DNA from: Halobacteriovorax sp. HLS
Lineage (GTDB): Bacteria; Bdellovibrionota; Bacteriovoracia; Bacteriovoracales; Bacteriovoracaceae
Direction of reading: 5' to 3'
Assembly (NCBI RefSeq): GCF_004006665.1
Contig: NZ_QOCL01000004.1
Coordinates: forward strand, 62,001 to 126,000
DNA: 64,000 nucleotides
Shown here: one piece after another, positions 32,627 through 41,764 of the stretch
Layout of the letters: each line of letters starts with the position of its first letter
Numbering within the stretch: position 1 is the first letter of the stretch
The notes under the pieces: generated by a model
The model's input: only the letters and a program-made list of their open reading frames with translations
What the model was told of the DNA's origin: nothing
Database searches by the model: none
Position numbers and translations under genes: made by a program

Positions 32627-33916
32627 ATGCAGGAAGCATCAAAAAAAGAAGCGAAGCTGATTGGTATCGCAATGATTGCGGGATTAATAATAGGGCTTAT
32701 TCTCTATTCTACAGGATACAGTGATTTAGCATCATATTTAAAACCTATCGGAACCATCTTTATTAGATTACTGAAAATGGTAATCATTCCTCTTGTCCTA
32801 TCATCTATTTTTATGGCCATGTATAATTTAGGAACTCCTGAAGCCTTAGGTTCTATGGGAAGAAAAGCTGTTGGATACTATTTTGTAACAACTGCTTTCG
32901 CTGTTTTTTTAGGACTAATATTTGTTAACTTAATTAATCCTGGTGTTGGTATGGGAGCAGCTCTTCAAGACAAAGCTGGGCTAGATGGCCTGTCCGAAGT
33001 TATGGCACAAAAGGTTACTCAATCTAAGGGATTATATCAGACAATTATTGATGTATTAATAAATGCGATTCCAAGTAATCCATTTGAAGCAATGGCAACA
33101 TCAACGGTATTACAAGTAATCGTATTCGCTATCATGTTTGGTATTGTTGCTCTTTATATGCCTAAGAAAGCAGCTCCAGTTGTTTCGTTTATGGAGAGTT
33201 TAGAAGCAATGACTTTAAAGCTTACTCATGTCGTGATGAAGCTAGCACCACTTGGTATTTTTGTTCTGATGATCGATATTATGGCAAAGACAGGTTTTGG
33301 AGCGATTGAATCTTTATCTAAGTATATGGCCACAGTTATTATTGGACTTGGATGCCATGCAATTTTACTTATGTTTATAGCTTCTTGGAGATTAAAGAAA
33401 TCTCCACTGTTTATTCTTAAAAGTTTAAGTGCTCCATTACTGACTGCTTTTTCAACTTCTTCTTCTGCTGCTACACTTCCTATTACAATGACTACAGTTG
33501 AAGAGAATTTAGGAGTTAGAAAAGATACAGCTAAATTTGTGCTTCCTTTAGGTGCAACGATCAATATGGATGGTACTGCTCTGTACGAATCAGTGGCAGC
33601 AATTTTTATTGCTCAGGTTTATGGAATTAATTTAGATATTGGACAGCAGATCGTAATTTTCATGACAGCTTCTTTGGCGGCCATTGGTGCAGCTGCGATT
33701 CCTGGTGCAGGATTAATCACCATGAGTATTGTTCTTGGTGCAGTAGGGCTACCGATTGAAGGTATTGGACTTATTTTAGCAGTTGATAGAATACTTGATA
33801 TGTTCCGTACAACAGTTAATGTTTTTGGTGATTGTGTGGGTACAATTGTAGTCGATTCAATGATGGACAAGTCTGAATTTTCAGATAGAGTAGATAAGCC
33901 AGTAATAGATGGTTAA
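32627..33916 (+). CDS. Dicarboxylate/amino-acid:cation symporter (DAACS, GltP/DctA family)
   Basis: 429 residues, about eight membrane helices plus hairpins. The serine-rich re-entrant loop STSSSAATLPITM and the substrate/Na motif LPLGATINMDGTALYE are the family signatures; AVDRILDMFRTTVNVFGDCV near the end has the substrate-coordinating Asp-Arg. It imports glutamate, aspartate or C4-dicarboxylates with Na+ or H+. GGGGAAATAA precedes the ATG. Confidence 0.93.
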   Translation: MQEASKKEAKLIGIAMIAGLIIGLILYSTGYSDLASYLKPIGTIFIRLLKMVIIPLVLSSIFMAMYNLGTPEALGSMGRKAVGYYFVTTAFAVFLGLIFVNLINPGVGMGAALQDKAGLDGLSEVMAQKVTQSKGLYQTIIDVLINAIPSNPFEAMATSTVLQVIVFAIMFGIVALYMPKKAAPVVSFMESLEAMTLKLTHVVMKLAPLGIFVLMIDIMAKTGFGAIESLSKYMATVIIGLGCHAILLMFIASWRLKKSPLFILKSLSAPLLTAFSTSSSAATLPITMTTVEENLGVRKDTAKFVLPLGATINMDGTALYESVAAIFIAQVYGINLDIGQQIVIFMTASLAAIGAAAIPGAGLITMSIVLGAVGLPIEGIGLILAVDRILDMFRTTVNVFGDCVGTIVVDSMMDKSEFSDRVDKPVIDG

Positions 33917-34005
33917 TTACCTAACTAAATAGTATTGGTATAATGGAAAAGTCTAACTAGATTGACTGAAAGAGCAATTAGTAAGACAATGTATAGAACA
34001 ATTTC

Positions 34006-34025
34006 AGGGCCAGTAATGGCCCTTT
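34006..34025 (+). terminator. Terminator after the symporter gene
   Basis: AGGGCC (34006-34011), loop AGTAAT, GGCCCT (34018-34023), short T run. Lies 90 bases after the stop. Confidence 0.65.
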
Positions 34026-34056
34026 ATTAACGATAAATAAAGGATAAAGGAAGCAT

Positions 34057-35568
34057 ATGAAAGTTTGGAGACCGTTGGTTACGCAAATTTTTCTAGCAAC
34101 AACTTTAATCTCTTGTTCAAATATAAGCACTGTGAATAAGAAAGCGGATGAGGCTTCGGTAGCGAAGGCTGAAGAACAAAACCTTTCTAAACATCGCTCT
34201 TGGATGAAGCAAGCTCAAGATTCTGTTGAAGACTATCATGGTAATGGTCACATGGTGGGAAGTGCCCAAATTGATCCTTCGGCCTACGAAGGAAAGACTT
34301 ATTACTTATATGGCGCTGAACATTTAAAATTAGAAAATTACTATTTTGATATACCTGTTGTTTATAATGATGCAGTTAAAAAGTGGATGAATTACTTTTT
34401 AACAAGAGGTAGGGGATTTTTTGAAAGATACTCTGCTAGAGGCGGTAGATACGCGCCAGTTTTAGGGAAAATATTAGAGGATCATGGTCTTCCAAGAGAT
34501 CTTATTTTTCTTGCTATGGCAGAATCTGGATTTCAAACTGGGGCTAAGTCTTGGGCCAGAGCAGTTGGTCCTTGGCAGTTTATGCCTTACACAGGAAAAA
34601 GATTTGGATTACAAATTGATTGGTATGTCGACGAAAGAAGAGACCCGATTAAAGCAACTATTGCAGCTTCTAAATATTTAAAAAGGCTCTATAGTGACTT
34701 TGGCTCTTGGGAGCTTGCAGCAGCAGCTTATAATGCTGGAGAAGGAAAGGTCGGTAGAGCAATTAGGCGTTATAAAACAGAGAATTTTTGGAATCTAAGA
34801 AAGGGAAGATACCTTAAACCAGAGACTAAGAATTATGTTCCAAAAATTATGGCACTTGCTATTATTGGAAAAAACTTAAAAACTTTTGGGTTTGATGAAA
34901 TCAACTTTCACGATCCATTAGACTTTGAAGAAATTTCGGTTGCTGGTGGAATTGACTTAGTCAGTTTTGCGAAGGACTTAGGAATTGATTTTGAAGATGT
35001 TCAGTATTTAAACCCAGAGATCTTACGCTGGTTTACTCCACCTACAAAAGAGACATATACATTAAGGATTCCAGCAGGTCTAAAAGAAACATATGCTCAG
35101 TGTTGCTCTAATGTAAATTACTCTGCGGTTGCTTTTCAAAAGTACGAAGTAAGAGGAAGTAGATCTACTCTTAATGATGTTGCGAGAAAATTTAAAATTA
35201 AGAAATCTCCCTACGTTTTAGAGAGACTTAATGACTATAAGAGTAATAAGAGATTAAAGAAAGGTACTGTTGTAGTTCTTCCTTTTAGAGATGGACAATC
35301 TCGTAAGGATGAAATGTATGCAGATCTATATGAAAAGCCTAGAAAGGTTGTTGTAAGAAGAAAGAATTATAAAAAGAGAATTCGTGTTGCTAAGTCGAAG
35401 GGAAAGAAAATTGTAAACCCTTCTAGATGGTATACAGTTAAAAGAGGTGACTCTTTATGGTCTGTTGCACGAAAAACTCAAACAAATTTAGATACATTGA
35501 TTGTTTCAAATCTTACAATTCTTAATCACCGGCAAATCAGGGCCGGTGATAAACTCATAATCAGATAA
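34057..35568 (+). CDS. mltD: Membrane-bound lytic murein transglycosylase, MltD type, with C-terminal LysM
   Basis: 503 residues. Lipoprotein signal ends LISCSN. The SLT domain (about 140-280) has GLPRDLIFLAMAESGFQTGA with the catalytic Glu, AVGPWQFMP and AAYNAGEGKVGRAI. A degenerate LysM-like segment (about 370-415) is followed by a true LysM at the end (TVKRGDSLWSVARKTQ, then RAGDKLIIR). A basic linker (KVVVRRKNYKKRIRV) joins them. It cuts peptidoglycan glycan strands at the outer-membrane side. Confidence 0.94.
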   Translation: MKVWRPLVTQIFLATTLISCSNISTVNKKADEASVAKAEEQNLSKHRSWMKQAQDSVEDYHGNGHMVGSAQIDPSAYEGKTYYLYGAEHLKLENYYFDIPVVYNDAVKKWMNYFLTRGRGFFERYSARGGRYAPVLGKILEDHGLPRDLIFLAMAESGFQTGAKSWARAVGPWQFMPYTGKRFGLQIDWYVDERRDPIKATIAASKYLKRLYSDFGSWELAAAAYNAGEGKVGRAIRRYKTENFWNLRKGRYLKPETKNYVPKIMALAIIGKNLKTFGFDEINFHDPLDFEEISVAGGIDLVSFAKDLGIDFEDVQYLNPEILRWFTPPTKETYTLRIPAGLKETYAQCCSNVNYSAVAFQKYEVRGSRSTLNDVARKFKIKKSPYVLERLNDYKSNKRLKKGTVVVLPFRDGQSRKDEMYADLYEKPRKVVVRRKNYKKRIRVAKSKGKKIVNPSRWYTVKRGDSLWSVARKTQTNLDTLIVSNLTILNHRQIRAGDKLIIR

Positions 35569-35587
35569 TTTACATATCTCTATATAG

Positions 35588-35610
35588 GCCCGCATCAATT
35601 GCGGGCTTTT
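35588..35610 (+). terminator. Terminator after mltD
   Basis: GCCCGC (35588-35593), loop ATCAATT, GCGGGC (35601-35606), then T run. Confidence 0.9.
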
Positions 35611-35698
35611 CTTTTTTGTGGCTGACAATAGCAAAATCTTCGATGTAGAATCCAATTACATACAGTAATAATCAATCATTCAACTCTTAGAGAATATT

Positions 35699-36838
35699 AT
35701 GAGCTATTCAGATTTAAAGAAATTAAAAAAAGAAGAAGTTAAAACCACCAATAGAATAGATACCACTTCACTTGTCGTGGGTGGAGATGTATTTGCTCTT
35801 GCAACGCTTGAAGCACTTTTAAAAACGCATGCAAAAGAGGATATTCTCTTGCTTACTAAAGAAAATATTTCTCAGGATGGAGTGGGGATCAATGGCCCAG
35901 GTTCTTTAAGAGGTCAGTCTAATATCGACTATATGGAGAAGTTTTACTCTTATGCTGATATTGAAGTTACCCAAAAGAAATCAACTTACTATAAGGATTT
36001 AAAGTTTAAAGCGTTTGGCTCTAGAGGAAAGCACGAAAAGCTCTTATGGGGTGAAGAGTTCTTCACTAATCCAAGAGCAAGATATAGCAGCGAGAAAATC
36101 TTTACTTTTATGAATGATGAGAATTTTTTTGAAGATGTTTCAAAGGTAAAGCTCGAGCATATACCGAATAAGATATTTAAAGAGGACAACTTATGGGTAG
36201 TAGAGTGTACAAATGGTACACAGATATACTGCAAGAATCTCTATTGGTGCGAGTCTCCGTGGAAGTTTTATCAAGACTTTCCTAAAAAGGAGTCTCTTTC
36301 AAATGAGTTTGTTCAATTTGTTGAGGGAACCCAAACACCATGTGCGCTTCATATAAAATTAATTTTTGAAAAGGAGCTGACAAATAGACAAGAAACAATG
36401 CTTATCCCATTAAGTTACACTCATGAATGGGGACATTTTATTGGGGAATTTAAGAATGTTTGTGAAGAAAATAAAACACAAGAAGCAAATTTCTTAGCCT
36501 ATATAGACGTTAATCATACAAATGAAGAAGATATTTCCAAAAAAATAAGATTATTAAAAAGAAATTTGGAAAAAATATTTCCTGCTTTTAAAGGAATTTC
36601 GTTTAAGGAATTTATCGTTTTAACAGAGAATACTGACAGTCTGAATTTTGACGATTCTTATAGTTTATCCACAGAGAAAGCTCTTGAGAATGTTTACTTC
36701 GTTAGTAGTAATGCTCCATTTATTGATTCTGCTCAAAATGAAAATAACTTTGGAGATTCCGTTTATGCTTTGTCGCATATGGCAAGAGGTTTGAAAGTTT
36801 TGTCAGAAATAAAGTTAATTTTATCTAAAGAAAAGTAA
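35699..36838 (+). CDS. Possible FAD/NAD-binding protein, diverged
   Basis: 379 residues, cytoplasmic. Residues 24-50 (SLVVGGDVFALATLEALLKT, then EDILLLTKENI) look like a Rossmann beta-alpha-beta with a shifted glycine pattern (VGGDVFAL), and the end (NVYFVSSNAPFID, then GDSVYALSHMARGLKVLSEI) resembles the closing FAD-binding strand of amine-oxidase-like flavoproteins. The middle is not recognisable. Calling it a flavoprotein is an inference from these two segments. Confidence 0.5.
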   Translation: MSYSDLKKLKKEEVKTTNRIDTTSLVVGGDVFALATLEALLKTHAKEDILLLTKENISQDGVGINGPGSLRGQSNIDYMEKFYSYADIEVTQKKSTYYKDLKFKAFGSRGKHEKLLWGEEFFTNPRARYSSEKIFTFMNDENFFEDVSKVKLEHIPNKIFKEDNLWVVECTNGTQIYCKNLYWCESPWKFYQDFPKKESLSNEFVQFVEGTQTPCALHIKLIFEKELTNRQETMLIPLSYTHEWGHFIGEFKNVCEENKTQEANFLAYIDVNHTNEEDISKKIRLLKRNLEKIFPAFKGISFKEFIVLTENTDSLNFDDSYSLSTEKALENVYFVSSNAPFIDSAQNENNFGDSVYALSHMARGLKVLSEIKLILSKEK

Positions 36839-36858
36839 AAGTATGTGATTTAAGGGTG

Positions 36859-36887
36859 TTGACAAATATTTTTAAAGACACGAAAAT
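36859..36887 (+). promoter_or_regulatory. Promoter of the first outer-membrane protein gene
   Basis: Perfect TTGACA (36859-36864), 17-base spacer, GAAAAT (36882-36887). The same arrangement precedes the paralogue downstream. The 5' leader is about 90 bases. Confidence 0.6.
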
Positions 36888-36983
36888 CTAGATAACCGAT
36901 TAATTTAATAATATTGCAAATTTTGCAGATTAATAAAACTGATTACACGAACTGTAATCTTAAAACTTCAAGGAGAAGATTGG

Positions 36984-38105
36984 ATGAAAAAACAAATCCT
37001 AATCGCAACAGGTTTAGCAGTACTTTCTACAAGTGCATTCGCTTCAAAGGCAAGACTAGAGGCTCTAGGTCAAAATGACGATAGAGGTTCTTTCTATGTT
37101 GAAGATGCAAGAAACATCTTTAGAAATGCTTCAAAAGTTAACACTTTCAAAAACTACATCGTAACTGAATGGGGAACTGACAATGCAGCAGCTGATACTG
37201 CAGCAGCTCCACACGCAGAAGGTGGATTCTTCAGAGAAATGGGATCATTTGCTTACGGTCTTTACTTAGGTTCTGACATTGATTCTGAAAACGCGAACAG
37301 AACAAACTACCAAGCTCAAGATAATGATCTTGACCTATTCTTTGGTGGAGATATGGGTGTACAATGGGGAGCAAGACTTCACTATGCATCTGGGAAAAAC
37401 GAAACTACTGGAACTTTCAAGAAAGAACACTCTAACCTAGGTCTTGGACTTGGTATGACAATGGGTGATATCGAAGCATATGCTAACATGATCCTTTCTG
37501 ATGAGTCTAAAGGTGGAGCTTCTGCTGGTGATAAGTTTGAAGCAAATGGTTTAAACATTGGTGCAGCTTATAACTTCGCAGGAAATAAATTCTTCGTAGA
37601 TTATGACAAGTCTGGATATGACAACACTGTATCTGCAGTTAAAACTGAAAATGAATTAACTACTTTAACAGTTGGTGTTGGTAGAATTCACGAAGTATCT
37701 TCAACTGCAAGATTAAATATGGATGTTGCTTATGTTGCTTCAACTGAAAAAGTTAAGCCAGCTTCTGCAACTTTCGGAGAAATTAAAAACTCTACTCTTC
37801 CTGTAACTTTAGGTTTTGAAGCAGACGCAACTTCTTGGTTAGTTCTTAGAGGATCTGTTTCTCAAAACGTATTCATCAATAACAGAGAAGTTAAAGGTGC
37901 AACTACAACTACTAACAATGTTAAGTCTACAAACACTAACACTACTGATGTAACTGCTGGTGCGACTCTTAACTTTGGTAAGCTTAAAGTTGACGGTTCA
38001 ATCGGTACTACTGGTGCTTCAAGAACTGCAGCTACTGCAGCTGAGCAAGGTGTACTTTCTCTTGACAACATGATGACAAGAGTTGGTGTTCACTACTGGT
38101 TCTAA
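36984..38105 (+). CDS. Major outer-membrane barrel protein, paralogue 1
   Basis: 373 residues. Signal peptide MKKQILIATGLAVLSTSAFA, then SKARLEALGQNDDRGSFYVE at the mature N-terminus. Alternating strands continue to a terminal aromatic (MMTRVGVHYWF), as in porin-like barrels. It shares its ends and the ATSWLVLRGSVSQN strand with the next gene. Codon choice favours AAC, TTC and GGT/GGA, as for abundant proteins, and it has its own TTGACA promoter, AAGGAG ribosome site and strong terminator. A role as porin or surface-layer-like barrel is inference. Confidence 0.8.
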   Translation: MKKQILIATGLAVLSTSAFASKARLEALGQNDDRGSFYVEDARNIFRNASKVNTFKNYIVTEWGTDNAAADTAAAPHAEGGFFREMGSFAYGLYLGSDIDSENANRTNYQAQDNDLDLFFGGDMGVQWGARLHYASGKNETTGTFKKEHSNLGLGLGMTMGDIEAYANMILSDESKGGASAGDKFEANGLNIGAAYNFAGNKFFVDYDKSGYDNTVSAVKTENELTTLTVGVGRIHEVSSTARLNMDVAYVASTEKVKPASATFGEIKNSTLPVTLGFEADATSWLVLRGSVSQNVFINNREVKGATTTTNNVKSTNTNTTDVTAGATLNFGKLKVDGSIGTTGASRTAATAAEQGVLSLDNMMTRVGVHYWF

Positions 38106-38135
38106 TTTAAATTTTTTAACTTAAATTTAAATAGA

Positions 38136-38165
38136 AGGCCTCACTTATGTGAGGCCTTTTTTTTT
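38136..38165 (+). terminator. Terminator after outer-membrane protein 1
   Basis: AGGCCTCAC (38136-38144), loop TTAT, GTGAGGCCT (38149-38157), then nine T. Confidence 0.95.
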
Positions 38166-38203
38166 GTTTTTAAAATAATTTATCAAAATTGTTTTGTTTA
38201 TAT

Positions 38204-38232
38204 TTGACATAAATTCTTTTAAACCTGACAAT
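38204..38232 (+). promoter_or_regulatory. Promoter of the second outer-membrane protein gene
   Basis: TTGACA (38204-38209), 17-base spacer, GACAAT (38227-38232). Both elements and the T/A-rich spacer parallel the promoter of paralogue 1. Confidence 0.6.
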
Positions 38233-38287
38233 AATATTTGAATCACAAATTAAAAATAATAATCACACTTTTTCAGGAGAGTTTTGG

Positions 38288-39550
38288 ATGAAAAAGATTT
38301 TAGGTTTTACAGCTGTTGCAACTATGGGATTGGTTTCAACAACTGCACTTGCTTCTAAGGCAAGAATTTTAGCGCTTGGTGAAGAGGTAGAAGACAATTA
38401 CTTCATTGAAGATAATAGATCGATCTTTACTAATGCTGCTTACATTAATAATTACGCTGATACTCTAACTCTTGAATGGGGTGGAACGGGTGCTACTTCT
38501 GGTGGAACTCTTGATCAAGATGCTGACCCAAAAGCTATGGGTGGTTTTTTGAAGAAAACGGGTAACTTCACTTACGGATTGTATTTAGGAAATGAATCAA
38601 ATGTTTCATCATTTTTAAGAATACTTGCTTCTCCAACAGGTACATACCTTTCTACTGCTGATAATCAGATTGATCTTTTCTTAGGTTCTGAAACAGCTTC
38701 AGGTATTAAGTGGGGAGCTAATTTTGTATATACAAAAGATAGTAATGAGCCGGCTACAGCTGGAGCAGCTGCTTACTCAGAAGATAACGCAATGGCGGTT
38801 AGACTTGGAGCACTTGCTGATCAGTGGGAAGGTTACGTAAATCTTTCATTGGATTCTAAGTCTGAAAAGAAGAATCTTACTGTTCCTTCTAAATTTGATG
38901 GAAAGTTTGGTCTTCAAGTTGGTGGATCATATAAAATCAGTGACTATAAGTTATACGCTTCATATAAAACATTTAGCTGGGACCAAACTGGTGGTAACCA
39001 GTCTGCCGGTGTAAAGTCAGAAGGTAAGTTTAATAGATTATTTGTTGGTGCTGGTAAGTCGCATAAGATCAATTCAACAGATACTGTATCAGTTCGTGCG
39101 TACTACGATGTTCTAAATGTTGAGATGAAGTACACTGCTGATAAATCAGAACTATCAAGAACAGCTCTTCCTGTAATCGCTACTTACGAAGCTAATGCAA
39201 CTTCTTGGTTAACATTGAGAGGTTCTGTTTCGTATAACTTAGTTGGTCAGTCTGAATCTAAGAGACTTTCTAAAGTTGTAAATGGTACTTACAGTAATGG
39301 TGCTGCTGTTGTTGATACACTTAAAGGGCTAGCTTTAGCATCTTATAATGGTTCAATGACTGATGGTAAAACTACTATTTCAAATGGAACTGCAGTAAAT
39401 GCTGGGGCATCATTACTATTTGGTGATCTTACTATCGACGGTTTCATTGGAACTACTGCAGCTTCAAGAGCAGCAACAACTTCTGCTAAGCAAGGTGTTC
39501 TAGCTTTAGATAACCTACTTACAAGAGTTGGGATGACTTATAACTTCTAA
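38288..39550 (+). CDS. Major outer-membrane barrel protein, paralogue 2
   Basis: 420 residues. Signal peptide MKKILGFTAVATMGLVSTTALA and mature start SKARILALGEEVEDNYFIED match paralogue 1, as do ATSWLTLRGSVSYN and the end QGVLALDNLLTRVGMTYNF. It is about 45 residues longer, with extra material in predicted loops (for example near SKVVNGTYSNGAAVVDT). Tandem duplication followed by loop divergence is the simplest reading; loops exposed at the surface often vary. Confidence 0.8.
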   Translation: MKKILGFTAVATMGLVSTTALASKARILALGEEVEDNYFIEDNRSIFTNAAYINNYADTLTLEWGGTGATSGGTLDQDADPKAMGGFLKKTGNFTYGLYLGNESNVSSFLRILASPTGTYLSTADNQIDLFLGSETASGIKWGANFVYTKDSNEPATAGAAAYSEDNAMAVRLGALADQWEGYVNLSLDSKSEKKNLTVPSKFDGKFGLQVGGSYKISDYKLYASYKTFSWDQTGGNQSAGVKSEGKFNRLFVGAGKSHKINSTDTVSVRAYYDVLNVEMKYTADKSELSRTALPVIATYEANATSWLTLRGSVSYNLVGQSESKRLSKVVNGTYSNGAAVVDTLKGLALASYNGSMTDGKTTISNGTAVNAGASLLFGDLTIDGFIGTTAASRAATTSAKQGVLALDNLLTRVGMTYNF

Positions 39551-39579
39551 TAGTTATATTTAAAAAATTCTTTAATTGG

Positions 39580-39603
39580 AAAGGTCACATGGATGTGGCC
39601 TTT
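39580..39603. terminator. Bidirectional terminator between outer-membrane protein 2 and trmL
   Basis: AAAGGTCACA (39580-39589) pairs with TGTGGCCTTT (39594-39603), one G-T pair, flanked by A and T runs, so it can serve both convergent genes. Confidence 0.75.
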
Positions 39604-39604
39604 C

Positions 39605-40078
39605 TTATTTGTACTTTATCTGTCTAATGGCTTCAAATCCAGCCGCTGTTACAATACTTGCTAAATTTAAAGATCTGATATTTTCATTAAGAATTGGAAA
39701 GGCAACACTACGCTCATCGTATTCTTCTAAGAGTTCTTCGCTAAGCCCGGTACTTTCAGCTCCAAAAATCAAGTAACAATCTGACTTAATTTCTGTTTCA
39801 AAAATATTCTTTTGAGATTTCTTAGTAAAGAAGTGTAACTTGTCTTGAGAGGGCTTCTCCGTCTTTATAAACTCTTCAAAAGACATATACTCTGTCAGAG
39901 TTATATCTTTCCAGTAATCGAGTCCAGCCCGTCTTACGGCCTTCTCATCTATATCAAATCCTAGTGGATGGATGAGGATGAGTTGGGCATTTAGTGCGAG
40001 ACATGTTCTACCAATTGAGCCAGTATTCCCAGGTATTTCAGGACAAACGAGAACAATTTTAAAGTTAGTTTTTTTCAT
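39605..40078 (-). CDS. trmL: tRNA (cytidine/uridine-34-2'-O)-methyltransferase TrmL
   Basis: 157 residues from the ATG at 40078. An upstream GTG at 40099 would put the start inside the pepA terminator stem, so I reject it. SPOUT-family signatures: VLVCPEIPGNTGSIGRTCLA, HPLGFDIDEKAVRRAGLDYW, LIFGAESTGLSEELLE and IRSLNLASIVTAAGFEAIRQ. It methylates the wobble base of certain tRNA-Leu species. There is no clear Shine-Dalgarno sequence before the ATG. Confidence 0.93.
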   Translation of the reverse strand: MKKTNFKIVLVCPEIPGNTGSIGRTCLALNAQLILIHPLGFDIDEKAVRRAGLDYWKDITLTEYMSFEEFIKTEKPSQDKLHFFTKKSQKNIFETEIKSDCYLIFGAESTGLSEELLEEYDERSVAFPILNENIRSLNLASIVTAAGFEAIRQIKYK

Positions 40079-40086
40079 AGTTTGAG

Positions 40087-40113
40087 AAAAAGCGCCCACG
40101 ATATGTGAGCGCT
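40087..40113 (-). terminator. Terminator of pepA
   Basis: On the minus strand AGCGCTCAC (40113-40105), five-base loop, GTGGGCGCT (40099-40091), then five T (40091-40087). One G-T pair. Confidence 0.85.
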
Positions 40114-40121
40114 TAGTGTAT

Positions 40122-41642
40122 TTAAGAATTTTTTAGAAAATCAACAAGTGTTCTAATAATTAAACCAGATGCACCTTTAGCTGGACAGTATGCTTTGTGT
40201 CCTTGGCTATCTCCAATTCCTGCAATGTCTAAATGTGCCCAAGGGATATCATTTTTAACAAAGTTTGATAGAAAAGCCGCCGCTTTAGATGATCCACCAA
40301 AGCTTGAACCACCAATATTTTTAAGATCAGCAATAGGAGATTTCATATCTTCATGGAATTCCTTAATGATTGGAAGTTCCCACATATACTCATCTGTAGT
40401 CTTTGCAGATTTAAGAATTTTATCCGTTAGCTTCTTGTTATTACCCATAATTCCACAAACCTGATTACCAAGAGAAACTAATACGGCCCCTGTAAGAGTT
40501 GCAGAGTCAATAATAGCATCAGGCTTTTGATCACAAGCGTAGTCAAGACAGTCGGCAAGAACTAGTCTACCTTCGGCATCAGTGTTTAGGATCTCAACAG
40601 ACATTCCGTTTCTTCCTTTTACTATTGAGTCTGGCATAGTTGCATGCTCATTTACAGCGTTATCAGTCATACCTAGGATACAAGTAACTTTAACATTAAG
40701 CCCTAATTTTGCTACTGCTCTAAAAGCCGCATAAACAGTCGAAGATCCTGCCATATCAAATTTCATATTCATCATTGAGCCACCTGGCTTTAATGAGTAT
40801 CCACCTGTATCAAAAACAAGACCTTTTCCAACTAGAGCAATATGTTTCGTGTTCTTAGTAACTTTACTAGGAGTGTAAGTTAGGTGAACAAGTTGAGGCT
40901 CATATGCAGAACCAGCATTTACAGAAAGAAATAGACCCATTTTCTCTTTCTTTAATTCAGCTTTTCCAAGAACTTTAGATTTTACACCCTTAACGCCTTT
41001 AATATCGGCCAGAACTTGTTTAGCGTACACAGTACTTCTTAGAATGTTTGGAGCTTCGTTAACGAAGTCTCTTGCAACACCAATTGATTCAGTAACTATT
41101 AATGTAGAATCTAAAACACTTTGAAGTTTCTTAGCTGAAGTCTTTTTGATTGAACTATCAAGTATAACGTCTTTGAGTTTAGATTCATTCTTTTTAGAAA
41201 GATGGCGATCGAACTTATAAGAAGCAAGCTCCATCCCTTCTACAAGAGCGTTTAGAGACTCTTCACTTTTTGACTTTAAGACAAATCCGTCAAATTGTAT
41301 TGCAACTTCTTTGTGAGTAGCTTGGAGCATAGTCGTAATTTTCGCTGCTTCATTTCTTAGGCCTTCAAAGTCTAGCTTAGTTTTATCTCCAAGACCGTAA
41401 GCTAGAACAGTAGTTCCATTGTCTAAGTGAAAAGTGAACTTATCGCCAAGAGATCCGGTGAAGTTACTAGATGTCTTAATAGATTCAAACTTTGCTTTAA
41501 CGTCTTTAGACCAGTGTGTATTGGCGAGAACTTGTTGCTCTTTTGCTTTTCCTTTTGCTGGGATTGTCTTTTGAAACGCAGAAATGAGGACTAGATTTGA
41601 GCTAGAAAACTCTTTTGCTGCGAGATTTAGAGTAAATTTCAT
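40122..41642 (-). CDS. pepA: Leucyl aminopeptidase (M17)
   Basis: 506 residues. The C-terminal catalytic domain has GKGLVFDTGGYSLKPGGSM, KFDMAGSSTVYAAFRA and the signature NTDAEGRLVLADCLDYA with two-metal ligands and the bicarbonate-site Arg. The N-terminal macro-like domain is normal in length. It removes N-terminal residues from peptides in the cytoplasm. AAAGGAG precedes the ATG. Confidence 0.96.
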   Translation of the reverse strand: MKFTLNLAAKEFSSSNLVLISAFQKTIPAKGKAKEQQVLANTHWSKDVKAKFESIKTSSNFTGSLGDKFTFHLDNGTTVLAYGLGDKTKLDFEGLRNEAAKITTMLQATHKEVAIQFDGFVLKSKSEESLNALVEGMELASYKFDRHLSKKNESKLKDVILDSSIKKTSAKKLQSVLDSTLIVTESIGVARDFVNEAPNILRSTVYAKQVLADIKGVKGVKSKVLGKAELKKEKMGLFLSVNAGSAYEPQLVHLTYTPSKVTKNTKHIALVGKGLVFDTGGYSLKPGGSMMNMKFDMAGSSTVYAAFRAVAKLGLNVKVTCILGMTDNAVNEHATMPDSIVKGRNGMSVEILNTDAEGRLVLADCLDYACDQKPDAIIDSATLTGAVLVSLGNQVCGIMGNNKKLTDKILKSAKTTDEYMWELPIIKEFHEDMKSPIADLKNIGGSSFGGSSKAAAFLSNFVKNDIPWAHLDIAGIGDSQGHKAYCPAKGASGLIIRTLVDFLKNS

Positions 41643-41764
41643 TAAAATCTCCTTTATTTTTAAAGATCTATTTAAGATCGATTAGTTGTTTATTAAAGTA
41701 CGGCGAGTTAAACTATCATGATCCTAAAGAATTGCCAAAATACTAAGGAAATATTCAACCAACT

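Noticed and set aside
40079-40099. GTG start of trmL at 40099
   Set aside because: It would place the N-terminus inside the pepA terminator stem and adds seven residues not typical of TrmL.
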